From positions 1-64,000 of the forward strand of contig CAZCGW010000010.1 in NCBI GenBank assembly GCA_964498255.1: 64,000 bases of DNA, read 5' to 3'. Each line of letters starts with the position of its first letter. Positions within the stretch are counted from its first letter, which is position 1. The notes under the pieces are model-generated. The model was given only the letters and a program-made list of their open reading frames with translations. It did no database searches and was not told the DNA's origin. Positions 49,549 to 58,536 of the stretch are shown one piece after another. The translations under genes and the position numbers were made by a program. Source of the stretch: Fluviibacter sp964498255. GTDB lineage: Bacteria; Pseudomonadota; Gammaproteobacteria; Burkholderiales; Rhodocyclaceae.

Positions 49549-50205
49549 TTACACGCAAATAGGGTTTTTATCGCTATTTTCGGCGCTATTGGCCAGTGCT
49601 AGATAGCGTTGGTGGATCTGGTTCAGTTGTTCGTCGCGCTGCTCGGGCCTGCCGCTATTGTCTAGAACCTCGGTAGCGAGACTGAGGCGTTCGTCTCTGG
49701 GGGCTTGTGCCTGCAGAACGAGATCGGCCAGTTCTTCAGGTAGATTGCCGCGTGCCAGGAGACGTTGTTTCTGGATGTCCGGTGGGCAATCGACGACGAG
49801 CACGCGGTCGGCCTGTTCGCGCAGGAAACCGGTTTCGGCAAATAAGGGGACGTCTGCAACGACATAAGGGGAGGTTGCTGCTGCGATGGCTGCGATGGCC
49901 TGTCGCCGGATCATCGGGTGCAGAATTTGTTCGAGTCGCGTTTTTTGATCGGGATCGTTAAAGACGATGTCGCGCAGCGCTGCGCGATCAAGTGTGCCGT
50001 CTGCGGCGAATATGCCGTCACCAAAAATTTGTCGTAATGCTGGTAGGGCAAGGCCATTGGGCGCCGTTAGTGCATGGGCAATGGCATCGGTATCAATGAC
50101 ATCAATGCCGTGTTGACGAAGGCGCTGTGCAATCGTGGATTTTCCGGTGGCGATACCGCCCGTCAGGATGACCAGCGGCCGGCCGATGGTCAGATTCTGG
50201 GTCAT
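49549..50205 (-). CDS. coaE: Dephospho-CoA kinase
   Basis: A 218-residue P-loop kinase doing the last step of CoA synthesis. Walker A GGIATGKST, the DADAIAH-type segment (here DTDAIAHALT) and ADVPLFAETGF with the conserved D-P-L region are present. ATG 50205 overlaps the proB stop by four bases; an upstream in-frame ATG lies inside proB. Confidence 0.95.
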   Translation of the reverse strand: MTQNLTIGRPLVILTGGIATGKSTIAQRLRQHGIDVIDTDAIAHALTAPNGLALPALRQIFGDGIFAADGTLDRAALRDIVFNDPDQKTRLEQILHPMIRRQAIAAIAAATSPYVVADVPLFAETGFLREQADRVLVVDCPPDIQKQRLLARGNLPEELADLVLQAQAPRDERLSLATEVLDNSGRPEQRDEQLNQIHQRYLALANSAENSDKNPICV

Positions 50206-51335
50206 ACGATGACGAGGTTGTCCCGGTGGATCAGTTCGGGTGCATCCAGATAGCCGAGGCGTTGTTCGATCTCTGAACTCGGGCAACCGGCAATGCGGCG
50301 TGCTTCGCTGCTGGCATAGTTGCTGAGACCGCGGGCGATTTCATTACCAGCTTCATCCAGGCAGGCGACCACAGCGCCGCGCTCGAATTCACCCTCGACC
50401 AGGGTCACGCCAACAGGCAATAGGCTGCTGCCAGCACGTAGAGCTTTGCTGGCGCCGGCATCCAGTTGGATGCGGCCGGCGAGCTGTAGATGATCAGCCA
50501 GCCACTGCTTGCGTGCCGCCAGCGGTGGCTGGCTGGCAATGAGCAGCGTGCCGAGTTGTTTGCCCTGTAAGAGCCGGGGCAATGCATTGGGCGCACGACC
50601 ACTGGCAATGACCGTATGCGCACCGCTACGTGCGGCACGCTTGGCGGCCCAGATTTTGGTGATCATGCCGCCGGTGCCGACATGGGTGCCGCTGCCGCCG
50701 GCCATACGTTCATATTGTTCGTCGCCGGCGGCACCTTGTTCTACCAGTGTGGCTGAGGCGTCTTTGCGTGGATCGGCTGTGTACAGGCCTTCCTGATCCG
50801 TCAGGATGACCAAGGCGTCGGCCTCGATCAGGTTGGCGACGAGTGCGCCCAGCGTATCGTTGTCACCAAAGCGGATTTCATCGGTGGCAACGGTGTCGTT
50901 TTCGTTGATGATGGGGAGTACGCCGAGATCGAGCAGGGTGCTGATGGTGGCACGGGCATTAAGATAACGCGTGCGGTCGGCCAGGTCTTCGTGTGTGAGC
51001 AGAATCTGCGCCGTGCGGATGCCGTGGGCGCCAAAAGCTTGCTGGTAGGTTTGCGCCAGACCCATCTGACCAACGGCGGCTGCCGCCTGGAGTTCAGGGA
51101 TACTCCCTGGCCGTTTGCTCCAACCCAGTTGTTGCATGCCACAGGCAATGGCACCGGAGGAGACCAGCAGAATCCGGCGGCCATTAGCTGCCAGCTCGGC
51201 GAGTTGTTGCGCCCAGCTGTTGATGGCATCCAGGTCCAGCCCGGTGCCATTGTTGGTGATAAGCGCGCTGCCGATCTTAACGACCAGAGTGCGGGCATCA
51301 ACCAGGGGTTGGCGGGCAGCAACGCAGTGGGTCAC
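50202..51335 (-). CDS. proB: Glutamate 5-kinase
   Basis: A 377-residue amino-acid kinase with a C-terminal PUA domain, the first enzyme of proline synthesis. Motifs: LVVKIGSALIT at the start, LVSSGAIACGMQQLGW, INENDTVATDEIRFGDND and GGMITKIWAAKRA; the PUA domain begins near SLLPVGVTLVEGEFERG. It overlaps obgE (51332-51335) and coaE. The family is usually inhibited by proline. Confidence 0.96.
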   Translation of the reverse strand: MTHCVAARQPLVDARTLVVKIGSALITNNGTGLDLDAINSWAQQLAELAANGRRILLVSSGAIACGMQQLGWSKRPGSIPELQAAAAVGQMGLAQTYQQAFGAHGIRTAQILLTHEDLADRTRYLNARATISTLLDLGVLPIINENDTVATDEIRFGDNDTLGALVANLIEADALVILTDQEGLYTADPRKDASATLVEQGAAGDEQYERMAGGSGTHVGTGGMITKIWAAKRAARSGAHTVIASGRAPNALPRLLQGKQLGTLLIASQPPLAARKQWLADHLQLAGRIQLDAGASKALRAGSSLLPVGVTLVEGEFERGAVVACLDEAGNEIARGLSNYASSEARRIAGCPSSEIEQRLGYLDAPELIHRDNLVIV

Positions 51336-52450
51336 GATGCATCATCCTCGTCTTCATCGATGAAGACCGTTTCGCCATCGGGCATGACGTCACGCACATC
51401 ATGTTCGGTATGTACGGGCAATGCCGGTGGCATGGCATCCAGCGCATCCTGTATTGCAAAAATCAGTGGCTTGGTGCCGTCACCGGTAATCGCAGCGATG
51501 GCGAAGTGGCGCTCGGCTTTGCCTTTAGCTTTCTTGAACTTCTTCAAGAAGTCGTCGATGCGCTTCTGGCGTTCTTCTTCGGGAATCAGATCCAGCTTGT
51601 TGAGGATGAGCCAGCGGGGTTTTGCAGCCAGCGTCGGGTCGTATTTTTCGAGCTCGGCGGCAATAGCGATAGCATCATGGACCGGGTCGGCCTCGGGGTC
51701 GAAGGGCGCTAGATCGACCAGGTGCATGATCAGGCGCGTGCGGGCCAGGTGGCGCAGGAAGCGGTGGCCGAGGCCGGCGCCTTCAGCAGCCCCTTCGATC
51801 ACGCCGGGAATATCGGCAATGACGAAGCTACGGTTTTCATCGGTACGGACAACCCCCAGATTGGGGTGCAGCGTAGTAAACGGGTAGTCGGCGACTTTGG
51901 GCTTGGCAGCTGAGACCGAGCGGATGAAGGTGCTCTTGCCGGCATTGGGTAAGCCCAGTAGGCCGACATCAGCGAGCACCTTGAGTTCCAGTTTGAGCAT
52001 GCGCTCTTCGCCGGGCGAACCCCGGGTAAATTGGCGGGGAGCTCGATTGATGCTGGACTTGAAGTGAATGTTGCCAAGGCCGCCACGGCCGCCCTGGGCG
52101 ACGAGTACTTTTTTGCCGTCTTCATTCATGTCGTGCAGGACGACACCGGTTTCGTAGTCAGAAATGACGGTGCCGACGGGCAATCGCAGGGTGATGTCTT
52201 CGGCGCCAGCGCCATAACACTCGGCGCTCATGCCGTTCTGGCCGTTGCGCGCCAGGAATTTGCGGGTGTAACGATATTCGACCAGGGTGTTGATGTTGCG
52301 GTCGGCAATGGCCCAGACGCTGCCGCCTTTGCCACCGTCGCCACCGCTAGGACCGCCACGGGGAACATATTTTTCGCGGCGGAATGCGGCACAGCCATCG
52401 CCGCCCTTGCCGGCCATGACTTCGATACGCGCTTCATCAATAAATTTCAT
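51332..52450 (-). CDS. obgE: GTPase ObgE/CgtA
   Basis: A 372-residue ribosome-associated GTPase. The glycine-rich Obg fold (MKFIDEARIEVMAGKGGDGC, then GPSGGDGGKGGSVW) is followed by the G domain with G1 GLPNAGKST, G3 ADIPG and G4 NKLD (in LILNKLDLIPEEE), and an acidic end (DEDEDD). It acts in 50S assembly and stress response. The order rplU-rpmA-obgE is conserved; a terminator separates it from rpmA here. Confidence 0.96.
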   Translation of the reverse strand: MKFIDEARIEVMAGKGGDGCAAFRREKYVPRGGPSGGDGGKGGSVWAIADRNINTLVEYRYTRKFLARNGQNGMSAECYGAGAEDITLRLPVGTVISDYETGVVLHDMNEDGKKVLVAQGGRGGLGNIHFKSSINRAPRQFTRGSPGEERMLKLELKVLADVGLLGLPNAGKSTFIRSVSAAKPKVADYPFTTLHPNLGVVRTDENRSFVIADIPGVIEGAAEGAGLGHRFLRHLARTRLIMHLVDLAPFDPEADPVHDAIAIAAELEKYDPTLAAKPRWLILNKLDLIPEEERQKRIDDFLKKFKKAKGKAERHFAIAAITGDGTKPLIFAIQDALDAMPPALPVHTEHDVRDVMPDGETVFIDEDEDDAS

Positions 52451-52462
52451 ACGAACTCTGCT

Positions 52463-52496
52463 AAAGAAAAAGCCCTACCGGTAAGGATAGGGCTTT
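52463..52496 (-). terminator. Intrinsic terminator of rplU-rpmA
   Basis: On the - strand the stem AAAGCCCTA/TAGGGCTTT is followed by TTCTTT, 38 bases past the rpmA stop and just before obgE. It may attenuate rather than fully stop read-through into obgE. Confidence 0.85.
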
Positions 52497-52533
52497 AATG
52501 TGCCGGCGGGCAAGTTGCCCGGCCAGACACGAA

Positions 52534-52794
52534 TTACTGTACTGGCTGAATGACGACGGTGCGACGCTTTTGCTCACCACGAATGGTGAACTTGACCGTG
52601 CCGTCGATCAGTGCGAACAGGGTGTGATCCTTGCCCATGCCGACGTTGTCGCCAGGGTGGAACTCGGTACCGCGCTGGCGAACGATGATGTTGCCAGCCT
52701 TAACCAGTTGACCGCCGTAGCGCTTAACGCCTAGTCGTTTGGCTTCTGAGTCGCGGCCGTTACGTGAACTGCCGCCTGCTTTTTTATGTGCCAT
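52534..52794 (-). CDS. rpmA: 50S ribosomal protein L27
   Basis: An 86-residue protein opening MAHKKAGGSSRNGRDSEAKR, the classic L27 start whose tail reaches the peptidyl-transferase centre, followed by GGQLVKAGNIIVRQRGT and HPGDNVGMGKDHTLFA. It lies 27 bases after rplU. Confidence 0.98.
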   Translation of the reverse strand: MAHKKAGGSSRNGRDSEAKRLGVKRYGGQLVKAGNIIVRQRGTEFHPGDNVGMGKDHTLFALIDGTVKFTIRGEQKRRTVVIQPVQ

Positions 52795-52821
52795 GGTGTG
52801 AGGCTCCTTAGCTTGACCGGG

Positions 52822-53133
52822 TTAGCCTGCGATCGCGTTGATCTGCAGTTCGGTGTAATTCTGACGATGGCCCTGACGCTTCTGGTAGTGCTTGCGACGG
52901 CGCATTTTGAAAATGCGAACCTTGTCGTGACGACCTTGGCTCAGAACCGTGGCCGAAACGCTCGCACCTGCCACCAGCGGGGCACCGATTTTAACGGCTT
53001 CGCCTTCGCCGACCATAAGAACCTGGTCGATGGTGATCTGGGTGCCAACTTCTGCCGGTATCTGTTCTACTTTAATTTTTTCACCAGCGACGACACGATA
53101 TTGCTTGCCGCCGGTTTTTATGACCGCGTACAT
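52822..53133 (-). CDS. rplU: 50S ribosomal protein L21
   Basis: A 103-residue protein, the same length as in E. coli: MYAVIKTGGKQYRVVAGEKI at the start, then KVRIFKMRRRKHYQKRQGHR and YTELQINAI. ATG 53133 was chosen; a 12-residue in-frame upstream extension has no support. Transcription starts from a strong promoter upstream. Confidence 0.98.
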   Translation of the reverse strand: MYAVIKTGGKQYRVVAGEKIKVEQIPAEVGTQITIDQVLMVGEGEAVKIGAPLVAGASVSATVLSQGRHDKVRIFKMRRRKHYQKRQGHRQNYTELQINAIAG

Positions 53134-53168
53134 GTTGGACTCCGAATGGATATTGCAAAGAACTCGCA

Positions 53169-53197
53169 ATTTTACGCAAAAAAACCTTTGCTGTCAA
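53169..53197 (-). promoter_or_regulatory. Promoter of rplU-rpmA
   Basis: On the - strand TTGACA (53197-53192) and TAAAAT (53174-53169) with a 17-base spacer, near consensus as expected for a ribosomal protein operon. Confidence 0.85.
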
Positions 53198-53258
53198 AGT
53201 GTTTGCGCATTCTTAACCCCAGGCGTGTGGTTTTAGGCCGGAATTCGGGTGTTTTGCC

Positions 53259-53287
53259 TTGACGCGGGGCGCTTGCGCCCGTACATT
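53259..53287 (+). promoter_or_regulatory. Promoter of ispB
   Basis: TTGACG (53259-53264) and TACATT (53282-53287), 17 bases apart, firing away from the rplU promoter. Confidence 0.6.
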
Positions 53288-53344
53288 CGGCTCTTTTAAT
53301 CCTGTGGCGATGTGCTGTCGCCGCAGCGCACATTGATTTAGCCT

Positions 53345-54325
53345 GTGACATCCAGCCAGACTCAACCCTTCTTTGCCCAGCTGATTGCCGACGAAATGCG
53401 GCAAGTGGACGACGTGATCCGTGCCTCTCTGCATTCGGAGGTGGTATTGGTGCGTCAGGTATCGGAATACATTATTCACAGCGGCGGCAAGCGCTTACGC
53501 CCGGCATTATTACTGCTGACGGCGGGTGCGTGCGGGGTGCCGGGGCCACAAGCCCGGATTTTGGCGGCGGTGGTGGAGTTTATTCACACGGCTACCTTGT
53601 TGCACGATGATGTGGTGGATGAGTCCAGTTTGCGTCGGGGCCGTGAAACGGCTAATGAATTGTTTGGCAATGCGGCCAGCGTGCTGGTGGGCGACTTCCT
53701 CTATTCCCGTGCATTCCAGATGATGGTGTCGGTTGGGCGTATGCGCGTGATGGAAGTGCTATCAGAAGCCACCAACATCATTGCCGAAGGCGAAGTGCTG
53801 CAGCTCATGAACTGTAATGATGCGGATGTGAATGAAGAGCGCTATCTGCAGGTGATCCGCTATAAAACGGCCAAGCTGTTCGAAGCAGCATCGCGCCTGG
53901 GCGGTGTGCTGGCCGATGCCGACGCATCACTGGAAGATGGATTGGCGCGCTACGGAATGCATCTGGGTACCGCTTTCCAGATTATTGATGATGTGCTCGA
54001 TTACTCGGGTAATGAAGCGGATACCGGCAAGCATCTGGGTGATGATCTGGCCGAAGGTAAGCCGACCTTGCCGTTGATTTATGCGCGTGACCGCGGCACA
54101 CCGGAAATTGCTGCGGCGATTCGTAAGGCGATTGAAAGTGGTGGCCTGGAAGAATTTGATGCGGTCTTGAAAGCGGTTCACGAAAGTGGGGCGCTGGACG
54201 CCGCGCGAGAAGCCGCGCGTGCCGAAGCCGGGTTGGCGCGGGATGCGCTGAGCGGGTTGCAAGAGTCGGCATACAAACAGGCGCTGCTTGAACTGGCAGA
54301 TTTTGCGGTAGCCCGTTCCCACTAG
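53345..54325 (+). CDS. ispB: Polyprenyl (octaprenyl) diphosphate synthase
   Basis: A 326-residue all-helical prenyltransferase that makes the ubiquinone side chain. The first Asp-rich motif is LLHDDVVDESSLRRG and the second is QIIDDVLDY; GGKRLRPALLLL lies ahead. The start is GTG 53345. Chain length (usually C40) depends on residues near the first motif and is not proven here. Divergent placement from rplU-rpmA is typical. Confidence 0.94.
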   Translation: MTSSQTQPFFAQLIADEMRQVDDVIRASLHSEVVLVRQVSEYIIHSGGKRLRPALLLLTAGACGVPGPQARILAAVVEFIHTATLLHDDVVDESSLRRGRETANELFGNAASVLVGDFLYSRAFQMMVSVGRMRVMEVLSEATNIIAEGEVLQLMNCNDADVNEERYLQVIRYKTAKLFEAASRLGGVLADADASLEDGLARYGMHLGTAFQIIDDVLDYSGNEADTGKHLGDDLAEGKPTLPLIYARDRGTPEIAAAIRKAIESGGLEEFDAVLKAVHESGALDAAREAARAEAGLARDALSGLQESAYKQALLELADFAVARSH

Positions 54326-54327
54326 TT

Positions 54328-54684
54328 ATGGATCACCTCGCTTTTATCGAGTTGATGGGTGAATGGGGTGATGCCTTGGGTGTTGCCGTGATTGTGGTGG
54401 GCGCGCTCTGGGGCTTAATTCGTTTTCCGCTGGATCTGGCCAAACAAGGCGTGGATTATGCGTACAAGATGGTGCGTAACCAGATTACGCGCACATTGTT
54501 ACTGGGTCTGGAGGTGCTGGTTGCTGCGGACATCATCCGCACCGTAGCCGTAAGCCCGACTTTGTTGAGCGTCTCTGTGCTGGCAGCGATTGTGGCGATT
54601 CGTACGTTTTTGAGTTGGTCGCTGATTCTGGAGATGGAAGGGCGTTGGCCTTGGCAGAAGTTGCCAACTGGCAAATCTGACTGA
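54328..54684 (+). CDS. DUF1622 family membrane protein
   Basis: A 118-residue protein with three hydrophobic segments (about 17-37, 55-72 and 78-97) and the family stretch RTLLLGLEVLVAADIIRTV. Function is unknown in the family. It is two bases after ispB and probably co-transcribed. Confidence 0.8.
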   Translation: MDHLAFIELMGEWGDALGVAVIVVGALWGLIRFPLDLAKQGVDYAYKMVRNQITRTLLLGLEVLVAADIIRTVAVSPTLLSVSVLAAIVAIRTFLSWSLILEMEGRWPWQKLPTGKSD

Positions 54685-54699
54685 TAAAACTCTATAAAA

Positions 54700-54725
54700 A
54701 AACGGGCCGCATGTGCGGCCCGTTT
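54700..54725. terminator. Bidirectional terminator after the DUF1622 gene and the patatin gene
   Basis: Arms AAACGGGCCGCA and TGCGGCCCGTTT, with an A-run on the left and T-rich sequence on the right. It lies between convergent genes (15 bases after one stop, 20 after the other). Confidence 0.88.
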
Positions 54726-54745
54726 GTTCATTGCATGTCGCTGAG

Positions 54746-56143
54746 TTATTTGGCGACGGCCTTCTTAGCGGCAGGCTTTTTAGCTGAGGGTTTTGCCGGG
54801 GCCTTGCTTGTCGCCGGCTTTTTGGCAGCCGCAGTCGTCTTGACTGGGGCTTTTTTAGCCGTTACCGAACGGGTTCCGCTTGGCTTATGGGGTTGGCCAG
54901 CCTGGGTGGAATGGAATGCATAATCGGTGAAAGCGTTGCGATTGGCTGTCGGATCCGGCGCTTCGGCAGTAAAGCGCTCTTTGCGGTGCACGTCATAGGT
55001 AACAAAGTTTACGCCGGGAGGCGGCATTTCAAGACAAGAAGCGTCTGCCAGCGTGTTATCAAAGTCGTCCAGGCCGATGGACCAATGACGCTGCATGCTC
55101 TCCGAGCTGAACTCGGCATCCTTGTACTGGCCTTCGCCAAACTTGTTCTGATAGATCAGCTGAATGACGTTGTAGTTAGAGCCCATGGCCTGCTCGGCCA
55201 TCTTGTCAAAATACGGGTCCGCTTTGCGAACGGCTGCCGGCACGTGATCAATGGTGTCGAGTAGAAGCTGTCGCATGCGATGCATGTTGCGGACAAGATC
55301 TGTAATGGCGCGTGTACGGCTGGAGTACTGAATATCCTTCTGACGTTCGGTAACTTCAAAGATGTTGGTAGGCAACTTGCCGTGGGCGCTCCACAGATCC
55401 ACCTGGAAGATCAGGCTATCCTGGTTGTTGCTTTCATTCATGATGTAGAGCAGCGGCGTGTTGGAGACGCAGCCGCCATCCCAGTAATACTCACCATCAA
55501 TTTCTGTGGCGGGAAAGCCTGGTGGCAGGGAGCCCGAGGCCATAACGTGTTCTGGACCGATCTTCATGTGCCGGTTGTCAAAGAACACGAAGTTACCGGT
55601 GCCGACGTTGGTAGCCCCCAGGGAAATACGCATGGCATCTTTGTGATTGATGCGGTCGAAATCGACCAGGCGCTCTAGAGTGGCTTTTAGAGGCGATGTG
55701 TCATAGAAGCTGACTTGGCTTGGGTTGCCAAAGCCCGGTGCGAAGGGGCGCGGATAAAAGAATTCGTTTTGCCCCTCTAGAATTGCCATGGAGGCAGCAT
55801 AAGACCCGAAGGCTTTGTTGATGGTTTGTTTGAAGGTTTCCTGGAGTGGCTCCAGACCAAACCCCATCAAGCTAATGGCTTCCGCGGCAAAGCCGGCGGA
55901 CATGGATGGTCGGCGGCAAACGGTGTCCCAGAAATCATGCAGGCGTTCGACGCGTTTCTCAGGTGGATTACCGGCAACAATTGCCGCATTAATAGAACCA
56001 ATCGAAATGCCTGAAACCCAGGTGGGTTCGATACCTGCTTGAGCGATGCCTTCGTATACGCCCGCCTGATAGGCACCCAGCGAGCCGCCGCCCTGAAAAA
56101 TCAGCACAACTTGTTGGTAGGGTGGAAGCTTGATTTTAGCCAT
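54746..56143 (-). CDS. Patatin-like phospholipase/esterase with DUF3734 and Lys/Ala-rich tail
   Basis: A 465-residue Ser-Asp dyad lipase. The oxyanion loop GGGSLGAYQAG (18-28), nucleophile G45-I-S47-I-G and catalytic D222 in YYWDGGCVSNTP are intact; DUF3734 follows to about residue 400. The last 45 residues are built of KKPA/KAPAK units like histone H1-type tails. Related patatins are linked to 3-hydroxybutyrate dehydrogenase (bdhA-patD of Legionella) and PHB use. No signal peptide is seen, so it is probably cytoplasmic. A divergent efflux operon lies upstream. Confidence 0.88.
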   Translation of the reverse strand: MAKIKLPPYQQVVLIFQGGGSLGAYQAGVYEGIAQAGIEPTWVSGISIGSINAAIVAGNPPEKRVERLHDFWDTVCRRPSMSAGFAAEAISLMGFGLEPLQETFKQTINKAFGSYAASMAILEGQNEFFYPRPFAPGFGNPSQVSFYDTSPLKATLERLVDFDRINHKDAMRISLGATNVGTGNFVFFDNRHMKIGPEHVMASGSLPPGFPATEIDGEYYWDGGCVSNTPLLYIMNESNNQDSLIFQVDLWSAHGKLPTNIFEVTERQKDIQYSSRTRAITDLVRNMHRMRQLLLDTIDHVPAAVRKADPYFDKMAEQAMGSNYNVIQLIYQNKFGEGQYKDAEFSSESMQRHWSIGLDDFDNTLADASCLEMPPPGVNFVTYDVHRKERFTAEAPDPTANRNAFTDYAFHSTQAGQPHKPSGTRSVTAKKAPVKTTAAAKKPATSKAPAKPSAKKPAAKKAVAK

Positions 56144-56299
56144 GGCGTTAGTCCTTTGAATCTGCGTGTGTGGGGTCCCAACGTTACGTCAGGTATTTAA
56201 AATTTTGATTGTGTAATTATGCAATGTATTATCGCGACTCGCCATAATCGCATGATTTATTGCGAATTTCTTTTTGCCTTGTAGATTCTTTATCAATTA

Positions 56300-58339
56300 A
56301 TGGCTGCATTGCGTTGGCTTCCCCCGCTTGAATTTCCAATATCGCCTGAGAGCATGGCGAGGGTTAGAGCCGGGTTGAAGCTGGGTATGCTCACGATGCT
56401 CGCTTTCGGCTTGGCGATATTCACAAGCTTTGAGGCTCTCATTGACATGGCAGGTCTGGCGGGTATGTGCGCGGCCATTCTGGCGCTACCTGACTCGGGT
56501 GCGGTATTTGCTAAAAGCTATGCCCGATTATTCGGGACCGTTTCCGGTGGTGTGGCAGTAGTCGTCATTTACTGGGTGTTTCCTCAGGCCCCATGGCTTT
56601 TTGCGGGCAGTATGGCGATCTGGATGGGCGTCTGTTCGTTTTGGGGAAGCCGGCTCAAGTATTTTGGCTCCTATGCTTCGATTCTCGGGGGGTATACGGC
56701 CATTCTTGTTGCCAAGTCCGCGCCTAGCCCGGAAGACGTAATGAGAATCGCTGGCGAACGGGTGAGTGTGATTGTCATCGGTATTCTGTCGGTCACCCTG
56801 GTCTGGGGCGTGTTCCATATTCGCAGGGGGTTCGTGACTTATCTGCCACCACTGCGTGAAATGAGTGAACGCATCACTGCCCAGATTACGCAGGTGGTGA
56901 ATGAGCCAGAAGCCTATGATCATGTCGCTACGATGCGGGACTGGGCCAGGGACATCGAGGCCATGCATCAGAGTATGGAATACGCCAGTGCCGAGGATCC
57001 GGAAGTGGCACTACATGCTCGATCAATTCGTTGCGGTTTGAATGAGTTCTTTGCCGACATTGCCGATTTCAATATCCGGCTCAAGGTGTTGGGTGAACTG
57101 CTCAAGGACTCTCCTCATCGGACCATTGCCGATGAGGTCAATCATGAAATTCTTGAAGCGTTCAAGGCGCGGCTAGACGAGCCAGACGCTCAGGCTGATG
57201 CACGAATGGCATTAGCACGACAGCATGTGCTGGATTACTTTGCGGCATTGCCAGCACCTGATCTGCTCACTCAGACACGGCTATTGGCAGAGATTGATGC
57301 CGCTCGCAAGCTGATTGATACGATGAACCGGGTGCGGCGTGGTCGCGAGACCTATGATGAGGAAGATATCCGGCCTTTAGGGCAAGCCACTTCCTTTGGC
57401 CGTAGTTTTTACATCGCCTGTGTCGTGGCGTTTACTTTCATGGTGGCCTGGGGCGTTTTCATCGTTAATGAATGGCAGCCCGCGGGGTTGATGTTTATTG
57501 TGATGACATCGATTCTGATGCAGTTGGTGAGTGTGACGGACGATCCGGTGGGTGGCGTCAAGAGTTTTCATCTGGGATTATTGGGGTGCATTCTTCCGGC
57601 GTTGATTTGTTCGCAGGTATTGATGCCACTGGGCAGTGGTTTCCCCTGGCTACTTCTGTGCTTCTCGGTGATCGTGGTTCCCTGTTGTATCTTACGATCG
57701 TTTCCACAGACGCAAGTGATGGGCAATACCTTCATGCTCTTTGGCATGATGCTGAGTCTGCCGGATAACCAGATGAATTACGATCTGCAGGGTTTTCTAA
57801 ACAATATTCTGGCCATGTTGGGCGCATCGACCATGTCGCTTGCGGCAGTGCTAATTTTCTTTCCCCTGCGCAACCGAGAAAAAGCCCGGCGGGTTGAGCG
57901 GCGCGGTTACCGTGAGCTCATGGCCCTGCCGCATCATTTACGACTGGATCGCTTCAAGATGTGGGAGGATAAACAGCAGGAACGTATTTGTTTTATCGAG
58001 CGTATCGGCACGTTAAAGAATACGGTGATTGCCAAGGAGGCGATTCGTTCGCTGTTATTAATGATGCGCGTGGGTCGCTGTTTTCGTCGTCAGCGAAATA
58101 ATTTGGCAAAGATTGATCTGCCTAAACAGCTGCGTCAGCGAATTGCGCAGGCAGAATGGTTCTGGGCCCGCCAGTTTGATAGTCCAGAACGCTTTCAAAA
58201 GGTAGCTGAGCGGCTGGTCGATGATCTTGTAGCGGAATCGCTCTCCCAACCTGCGCATCAGTTAGAATTGCAGGCTGCCGCTCAGGAATGGCGAATGATT
58301 GCCAAAAACAACCAGGTTCTTGCGTCACTGCCATGCTAG
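56300..58339 (+). CDS. FUSC-family inner-membrane efflux component (AaeB-like)
   Basis: A 679-residue protein with two blocks of membrane segments (about 24-165 and 370-520) separated by a long cytoplasmic helical part. This is the FUSC/aromatic-acid exporter plan; FFPLRNREKARRVERRG follows the second block. With the small DUF1656 protein, the HlyD-type adaptor and the outer-membrane channel downstream it should form a tripartite pump for aromatic acids or similar compounds. It overlaps the next gene by seven bases. Confidence 0.85.
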   Translation: MAALRWLPPLEFPISPESMARVRAGLKLGMLTMLAFGLAIFTSFEALIDMAGLAGMCAAILALPDSGAVFAKSYARLFGTVSGGVAVVVIYWVFPQAPWLFAGSMAIWMGVCSFWGSRLKYFGSYASILGGYTAILVAKSAPSPEDVMRIAGERVSVIVIGILSVTLVWGVFHIRRGFVTYLPPLREMSERITAQITQVVNEPEAYDHVATMRDWARDIEAMHQSMEYASAEDPEVALHARSIRCGLNEFFADIADFNIRLKVLGELLKDSPHRTIADEVNHEILEAFKARLDEPDAQADARMALARQHVLDYFAALPAPDLLTQTRLLAEIDAARKLIDTMNRVRRGRETYDEEDIRPLGQATSFGRSFYIACVVAFTFMVAWGVFIVNEWQPAGLMFIVMTSILMQLVSVTDDPVGGVKSFHLGLLGCILPALICSQVLMPLGSGFPWLLLCFSVIVVPCCILRSFPQTQVMGNTFMLFGMMLSLPDNQMNYDLQGFLNNILAMLGASTMSLAAVLIFFPLRNREKARRVERRGYRELMALPHHLRLDRFKMWEDKQQERICFIERIGTLKNTVIAKEAIRSLLLMMRVGRCFRRQRNNLAKIDLPKQLRQRIAQAEWFWARQFDSPERFQKVAERLVDDLVAESLSQPAHQLELQAAAQEWRMIAKNNQVLASLPC

Positions 58340-58533
58340 CTAACGTTGATGTCTATGGTTTTTACATTTCACCGTTTGCGGCGGACGTTGTGCTGACGCT
58401 GGTGCTTTTTTATTTTTTACGCAAGGTATTGGCTAGACTGGGTATTAATCGCTATGTATGGCATCCGAATCTGTTCGAGATTGCGCTTTTTTCCATCATT
58501 TTGTGCCTGATTGTTTTTTTACAGGCGAGTTAA
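58333..58533 (+). CDS. DUF1656 small membrane protein (AaeX-like)
   Basis: A 66-residue protein with two membrane segments (about 14-30 and 46-62): VDVYGFYISPFAADVVLTL and FEIALFSIILCLIVF. Members accompany AaeA/AaeB-type pumps. ATG 58333 overlaps the FUSC gene end. It lies three bases before the adaptor gene. Confidence 0.85.
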   Translation: MLANVDVYGFYISPFAADVVLTLVLFYFLRKVLARLGINRYVWHPNLFEIALFSIILCLIVFLQAS

Positions 58534-58536
58534 GCG